Part shown: in pieces, positions 62,797 through 64,000 of the stretch
Numbering within the stretch: the stretch's first letter is position 1
How the letters are laid out: each line of letters starts with the position of its first letter
DNA from: Streptomyces longhuiensis
GTDB lineage: Bacteria > Actinomycetota > Actinomycetes > Streptomycetales > Streptomycetaceae
Length of the DNA stretch: 64,000 nucleotides
NCBI RefSeq assembly: GCF_020616555.1
Contig: NZ_CP085173.1
Coordinates: 186,001-250,000 of the forward strand
Direction: 5' to 3'
The notes under the pieces: generated by a model
The model's input: only the letters and a program-made list of their open reading frames with translations
Databases searched by the model: none
What the model was told of the DNA's origin: nothing
Made by a program: the position numbers and the translations under genes

Positions 62797-62999
62797 GCGC
62801 GTCACCGTAACCCCGCCGGCCCAACGGTGAAGACAGTCACTCCGGTGCTCGGGTGATAGGAGGGGACGGCGTTCGCGGAGCTGACTACGTACGCGGTGAT
62901 TCCCGGCTCGGTGCGTCCCTCGCACAGGGGATAGGGAATTGCTCAAATCCCTGAAAAAGTTGTGATTCATGCACTCACGCTAGATAGGGGACAACTCGC
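62797..62999. other. No gene seen
   Basis: Spacer with a weak A/T-rich patch near 62940-62965 that could hold the promoter of the next gene. Confidence 0.3.
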
Positions 63000-63401
63000 A
63001 TGCTTCAGACCACCACCCGGCGACGAGTTGCGCGGGCAACAGCAGCCGTCTTCTGCGCCCTGGCCCTGGCACTGAGCCAGGCCGGTCCCGCCGCGGCCGC
63101 TGAGAAGAAGGTGTCCTTCGCCTTCAAGTACCGGATGGACACGCAGACCTGGAAGCAGAAGAGGGGCAAGGTGTCCATCCTCTTCACGAAGTGCCGTGCT
63201 CAGCGGTCCTTCCACGCCCTCCTCGTGCGGGAAAGGTTCGGCCAGGACACAAAGCTGGAAGGCCACACGCTCACGTGCCGTGTAGGCCGGCGCGCGTACT
63301 TCGACGCGCCTGATAACGGGACCTACTACTTCACCTTGACGAAGGCCGACGACGACGAGTACATCACCGGCAACGCGACGCTCAGCTTCCCGGCCCCTTG
63401 A
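63000..63401 (+). CDS. Small secreted protein
   Basis: A 133-residue precursor from ATG 63000, preceded by GGGGA. A twin-Arg-like start (TTRRRVARATAAVFCALALA) ends at AAAAEKK and should be removed. Mature 96 residues are basic at the start (VSFAFKYRMDTQTWKQKRGK) with two Cys (TKCRAQR, LTCRVGR) likely paired, and finish TYYFTLTKADDDEYITGNAT. A compact beta-rich exported protein of unknown role. Convergent to nothing on the same strand. Confidence 0.7.
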   Translation: MLQTTTRRRVARATAAVFCALALALSQAGPAAAAEKKVSFAFKYRMDTQTWKQKRGKVSILFTKCRAQRSFHALLVRERFGQDTKLEGHTLTCRVGRRAYFDAPDNGTYYFTLTKADDDEYITGNATLSFPAP

Positions 63402-63748
63402 CCGCAGGTGCGGCCGTGTTGTGCTGTTCGTTTCTGATGACGAACAGCGAACCCACAACTCATGCAGGAGCCTGACCTGCGGTCAGCGCAAGGCCGCGCG
63501 GCGAGACCGGTTGTGCAGCAGGCGAGCAGTGCGACCCGGAGCACGAGCAGCAGGCCGGGCTCGCCGGCGAAACAGCGGCTCGAGCCCGGTTGGGCGAGGA
63601 GTAGGCGCAGCTGCTGCGCCTGCTCGATGAAGGCGGCGCCCTTCAAGCACCAGCTTTCCTCCAGCTCTGCACCTGTGCTTTTCACGAGAGAGGTCTCCAC
63701 CCGCGAAATGCCATAGCTGTCGAACGGCACAGCGGCCAGACTTTTCAC
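63402..63748. other. No gene seen
   Basis: Frames are open but show no ribosome site or family. Nothing else stands out. Confidence 0.3.
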
Positions 63749-64000
63749 ATGCAGCTCCCCGCCGAAAGCCTTGTCGCCACCGAGCTGATCGAGGTCGTCA
63801 GGATCTCAGCCCTCCCCGCCAAGCGGGGCGCTCCCTACCCCGGCAGGGCGGTCGCCCACTGGGTCGGGAGCGAGGCCACCGATGTCCTGACGTTGATTCA
63901 GACCTTGCCCGGCAGCGAGCAGCACCGTTGCGGCTTCTCGCCGGGCTGGAGCATCCGGGCGTACGAGGAGTCTCTCGGACCGGTGCTGTTCGAGGCAGCG
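63749..64000 (+). CDS. Partial hypothetical protein, 3' end outside window
   Basis: ATG 63749 opens MQLPAESLVATELIEVVRIS and continues ALPAKRGAPYPGRAVAHWVG and HRCGFSPGWSIRAYEESLGP without a stop to the window edge. Codon-position bias is strong, so it is probably real, but no ribosome site is clear. It resembles small Streptomyces regulators' neighbours of unknown function. Confidence 0.5.
   Translation, partial: MQLPAESLVATELIEVVRISALPAKRGAPYPGRAVAHWVGSEATDVLTLIQTLPGSEQHRCGFSPGWSIRAYEESLGPVLFEAA

Noticed and set aside
63326..63748. A 140-codon minus-strand frame
   Set aside because: Overlaps the end of the secreted-protein gene antisense and has no motif.

Overview
The window is high-GC actinobacterial DNA with strong GGAGG-type ribosome sites, many GTG starts, abundant LysR, TetR, IclR and HxlR regulators, F420-linked enzymes and large numbers of insertion sequences and broken genes. 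It reads as an accessory region of a Streptomyces-type linear replicon, probably a chromosome arm or a linear plasmid. No rRNA, tRNA or CRISPR array was seen.

Layout. 1-7.6 kb: a UvrA paralogue cut by the window edge, an internally deleted IS5-type element, a membrane protein, an IS1380-family remnant, an F420-linked oxidoreductase pair, an IS110 remnant, a zinc formaldehyde dehydrogenase and a 38-residue membrane peptide. 7.8-12 kb: two IS427-type elements in tandem, then an SDR/SnoaL operon divergent from an HxlR regulator across a palindromic operator, then an IS110 C-terminal remnant. 12-23 kb: decayed stress genes (DUF2267, Hsp20), broken HAD and CxxC genes, secreted proteins, a lipoprotein, an epimerase, several hypotheticals and a secreted HNH nuclease. 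23.2-26.6 kb: a three-gene minus-strand operon that is the most unusual locus here. Its first gene fuses Phd-like repeats, a RecA/DnaB-like ATPase with a degenerate P-loop and a family-B-polymerase-like palm. The second gene is a 190-residue protein. The pair resembles the Tap/Tpg telomere-replication pair of Streptomyces but with a different architecture.

27-37.3 kb: an IS5-family transposase, an alpha/beta hydrolase, LysR regulator and MFS efflux set sharing two CATCTG-N5-CAGATG operators, a complete IS110 element with a possible bridge RNA, small zinc-ribbon and hypothetical genes, and a second copy of the IS427-type element that is almost identical to the one at 8.7 kb. 37.3-44 kb: a HAD hydrolase, a Nudix gene with a nonsense codon, an IS605-type element (tnpA and tnpB) splitting an alpha/beta hydrolase, an ArsR remnant and an alkylsulfatase.

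45.1-57.8 kb is a catabolic island: LysR regulator, MFS aromatic-acid-type transporter, IlvD/Edd dehydratase, FAD oxidoreductase, two-subunit aconitase X, IclR regulator, then (after a decayed orphan tnpB) a Rieske oxygenase, a small Cys-containing protein and its VanB-type reductase. The order suggests uptake, ring- or O-demethylation-type oxidation and two dehydrations of a hydroxy-acid; the substrate cannot be read from sequence. 58-64 kb holds transposase fragments, an alpha/beta hydrolase, a CHAD fragment, a SRPBCC/TetR divergent pair with two palindromes, a decayed RmlD-like gene and secreted or partial hypotheticals.
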